In this document: positions 5,321 through 7,079 of the stretch, one piece after another
How positions within the stretch are numbered: position 1 is the stretch's first letter
Layout of the letters: every line of letters starts with the position of its first letter
NCBI GenBank assembly: GCA_022565195.1
Contig: JADFJZ010000068.1
Coordinates: forward strand, 1 to 7,079
Reading direction: 5' to 3'
DNA from: Planctomycetota bacterium
GTDB lineage: Bacteria; Planctomycetota; Phycisphaerae; UBA1845; CAIVHJ01
DNA length: 7,079 bases
Made by a program: the position numbers and the translations under genes
The notes under the pieces: generated by a model
The model's database searches: none
Told to the model about the DNA's origin: nothing
Seen by the model: only the letters and a program-made list of their open reading frames with translations

Positions 5321-6633
5321 TGACTCTTCGTCGCCGGGCGGCCGATGGGGTAGTGCTCGAAGCCGTAACGCCGCATCGTGGCTGAGTCGTACAGGTTGCG
5401 GCCGTCGAAGATGATCGGCTGTTTCAGCAGTTCCGCCAGCCGTTTGAAGTCGGGGCTGCGGAACTCGTTCCATTCGGTCACTACGACCAGTGCATCGGCG
5501 CCCTCGACCACTGCGTAGGCCTCGTCGCTGATGACGAACTTCTCTCCGTACAAGGCCTTCACGTTACTCAGCGCACGCGGGTCGTGTACGCGCAGTTTCG
5601 CGCCGGCTTCCAGCAAGCGATCGATGAGCACGAGGGCGGGCGCTTCACGAATGTCATCCGTGTTGGGCTTGAAGGCCACACCCCACAAGGCCACTTGCAA
5701 CCCTTTCAGTCGGCTGTCAAACCGCTGCGCGATCTTCTCGAAGAGCACATTCTTCTGCCGTTCGTTGACGGCATGCACACTGTCGAGCAGCTCGGCCTGA
5801 TAGCCCACGGCGCGAGCAAACGAGGCCACCGCCTGCACGTCTTTCGGAAAGCAGCTTCCGCCATAGCCGCAGCCGGGATAGAGAAACTGAAACCCGATCC
5901 GCGCGTCGGTGCCCATGCCGGTGCGCACCTCGTTGACGTCGATGCCCAACCGATCGCAGATGTTGGCAATTTCGTTGATGAAGCTGATGCGCGTCGCCAG
6001 GCAAGCGTTGGCCGCGTACTTGGTCATCTCCGACGCCCGACGGCTCATAATCAGGATCGGCCGCTGGTTGCGCACATACGGCAAGTACAATTGCCGCACA
6101 ATCTCCGCTGCCTCAGGATCGTCGGCGCCGATCACCACGCGGTCCGGCCGAAGGAAATCGTCGATGGCCGACCCTTCCTTGAGGAACTCCGGATTGCTCA
6201 CCACGGTGACATCGTGTCCGGCTGCGCTCTGCATCAGCTCCTCGAGCATGTCGCAGGTGCCCACCGGCACCGTGCTCTTGACGGCTACGATCGCACCATG
6301 ATCCAGCGCACCCGCCAGTTCGACGGCCACATTCTTCAGAATCGTGAGGTCGGCCGACCCGTCCGCTTTCGGCGGAGTGCCCACGGCCACGAAAACCACC
6401 TCCGCCTGCCGAACGCCGTCCGCCAGATCGGTGGTGAATCGCAAACGGCCGGCGCGCAGATTATTCTGCAGCATCTCGGTTAGGCCCGGTTCGTAGATCG
6501 TACTCTTGCCGCCGCTCAAGTCCTCGACTTTGCGCGCATCGATGTCCACGCCGACGACATGATTGCCCGTGTCCGCCAGACACACGCCCGTCACCAGACC
6601 GACGTAGCCGCTGCCAATAACACTGATCTGCAT
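5314..6633 (-). CDS. ugd: UDP-glucose 6-dehydrogenase
   Basis: This 439-residue enzyme has the usual family length and oxidises UDP-glucose to UDP-glucuronate in the cytoplasm with two NAD+, supplying acidic sugar for exopolysaccharide, capsule or lipopolysaccharide. The N-terminal Rossmann domain begins GSGYVGLVTGVCLADTG (residues 7-23), with D30 positioned to bind NAD ribose. Expected active-site residues are all present: T121 (STVPVGT), E149 and E153 (NPEFLKEGSAIDDFLRPDR), K205 and N209 (KYAANA), nucleophile C261 and D265 (GYGGSCFPKD). The C-terminal UDP-binding domain carries WGVAFKPNTDDIREAP (317-332). ATG at 6631-6633 is preceded by AGGAGG with 5 bases spacing and by a plausible promoter. 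The last codon and stop are made from a tandem heptamer. It lies downstream of a polysaccharide deacetylase gene on the same strand, which fits polysaccharide synthesis. Confidence 0.96.
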   Translation of the reverse strand: MQISVIGSGYVGLVTGVCLADTGNHVVGVDIDARKVEDLSGGKSTIYEPGLTEMLQNNLRAGRLRFTTDLADGVRQAEVVFVAVGTPPKADGSADLTILKNVAVELAGALDHGAIVAVKSTVPVGTCDMLEELMQSAAGHDVTVVSNPEFLKEGSAIDDFLRPDRVVIGADDPEAAEIVRQLYLPYVRNQRPILIMSRRASEMTKYAANACLATRISFINEIANICDRLGIDVNEVRTGMGTDARIGFQFLYPGCGYGGSCFPKDVQAVASFARAVGYQAELLDSVHAVNERQKNVLFEKIAQRFDSRLKGLQVALWGVAFKPNTDDIREAPALVLIDRLLEAGAKLRVHDPRALSNVKALYGEKFVISDEAYAVVEGADALVVVTEWNEFRSPDFKRLAELLKQPIIFDGRNLYDSATMRRYGFEHYPIGRPATKSQD

Positions 6634-6653
6634 CGCGACCTCCTATCGCCAGA

Positions 6654-6682
6654 ATCTTACCTGCCGGACATGATGCTCACAA
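6654..6682 (-). promoter_or_regulatory. Possible sigma70-like promoter of ugd
   Basis: On the minus strand TTGTGA (6677-6682) and TAAGAT (6654-6659) are separated by exactly 17 bases; each matches the housekeeping consensus at 4 of 6 positions. The -10 box ends 20 bases before the ugd ATG, leaving a short leader that contains AGGAGG at 6639-6644. The match is moderate and untested. Its place after the repeat array would let ugd be transcribed separately from the deacetylase gene. Confidence 0.4.
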
Positions 6683-6704
6683 CCTCGATCACTTTCGAGA
6701 GGAC

Positions 6705-6780
6705 TCCCAAACTCCTGAACTCCCCAACTCCCCAACTCCCAACGCCCAACTCCTAAACTCCTAACTCCTAAACTCCCAAC
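6705..6780 (-). repeat. Ten-unit 7/8-bp tandem array at the deacetylase stop
   Basis: Read on the minus strand, the 76 bases split fully into ten units: GTTGGGA, GTTTAGGA, GTTAGGA, GTTTAGGA, GTTGGGC, GTTGGGA, GTTGGGGA twice, GTTCAGGA, GTTTGGGA. Each begins GTT and nearly all end GGA, with one optional extra base. The first two units encode the final residues and the TAG stop of the upstream gene. The rest fills most of the spacer before ugd. Confidence 0.85.
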
Positions 6781-7079
6781 ACTTCTCGCATGGGCGCGAA
6801 TTTGAAAGTCCGGAAGATGTCGGCCAGACGCCGTTTGATGAAACATCGAAACAGCGATTGCGTAAGCGCAGTCTTTCGACCGAATCGCCACCCGGAGCGC
6901 ATGAGTTCGCGCACTTCGCTGACATCCAATTCATAGGGATGCATATACACCACCGCCGGCTGCCCCTGTCGATGTGCCTGCCGGATGGCCGCCTTCAGGA
7001 AGCAGGCGGGCAGCAGCCGCAAATACCCCCCGCCGCACACCGGCCAGCGCCGGCCCGCAAACATCAGCGTCGTCATTGG
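6768..7079 (-). CDS. Polysaccharide deacetylase family protein, C-terminal (DUF3473-type) part
   Basis: The gene enters from the right edge; 103 codons plus the stop are visible and the catalytic NodB-type domain lies outside. The visible part (RRWPVCGGGYLRLLPACFLK, then GQPAVVYMHPYELD, then a basic helix ending RTFKFAPMREVL) matches the DUF3473 extension found at the C-terminus of exopolysaccharide-type polysaccharide deacetylases, including those of exosortase/PEP-CTERM loci. Such enzymes remove N-acetyl groups from sugar polymers. The Met codon at 7074-7076 is internal, not the start, because the family sequence continues upstream of it. The stop TAG (6768-6770) lies in the second unit of a tandem array, so the terminal residues may be repeat-derived. 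It precedes ugd on the same strand, fitting a polysaccharide cluster. Without the N-terminus, activity cannot be judged. Confidence 0.8.
   Translation of the reverse strand, partial: PMTTLMFAGRRWPVCGGGYLRLLPACFLKAAIRQAHRQGQPAVVYMHPYELDVSEVRELMRSGWRFGRKTALTQSLFRCFIKRRLADIFRTFKFAPMREVLGV

Noticed and set aside
5584..6483. Plus-strand open frame of 299 codons opposite ugd
   Set aside because: It is a shadow of a fully conserved UDP-glucose dehydrogenase; composition is His/Arg/Gln-rich and no motif is seen.
6643..6891. Minus-strand 82-codon frame across the tandem array
   Set aside because: It overlaps the deacetylase C-terminus in another frame and its repetitive Leu-Gly-Val/Trp-Glu-Leu stretch is only the translated 7/8-bp repeat.

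Overview
The window is GC-rich, tightly packed bacterial DNA. It looks like a didermic environmental bacterium, and I lean towards Planctomycetota. That placement is an inference from the mix of short lipoproteins, a TolB-like propeller, an exopolysaccharide-type deacetylase and heptamer-filled spacers. No rRNA or other phylogenetic marker is present to prove it.

Layout from left to right. A plus-strand gene, cut by the left edge, ends at 656 and encodes an NDUFA9-like atypical short-chain dehydrogenase/reductase. Every other gene lies on the minus strand. A strong terminator (667-708) and a degenerate 7-bp repeat (709-763) separate the first gene from xerC (768-1787), a tyrosine recombinase with all catalytic residues and an unusual low-complexity insertion. 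Upstream of xerC lies a probable three-gene operon, read right to left: a TolB-like six-bladed propeller lipoprotein (2940-4178, TTG start), a probable lipoprotein with a CsgG/LpoB/TolB-N-like domain (2107-2832), and a 69-residue protein of unknown function (1901-2110) that overlaps the preceding gene by 4 bases. A 384-bp spacer (4179-4562) holds hairpins but no convincing gene. It is followed by a HAD-family phosphatase/beta-phosphoglucomutase-like gene (4563-5210), ugd for UDP-glucose 6-dehydrogenase (5314-6633), and the 3' end of a polysaccharide deacetylase with a DUF3473-type C-terminus (6768-7079), which runs off the right edge.

Functionally, the right side (deacetylase plus UDP-glucuronate synthesis, perhaps with the sugar-phosphate HAD enzyme) fits polysaccharide production. 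The middle operon looks like an envelope lipoprotein module, and xerC is a housekeeping chromosome-dimer resolution gene. I do not see a new defence or mobile system. The most noteworthy signal is non-coding: three G-rich arrays with about 7-bp period, different in sequence, sit directly on or next to the stop codons of three minus-strand genes (xerC, ugd and the deacetylase), all in the same orientation relative to the gene.
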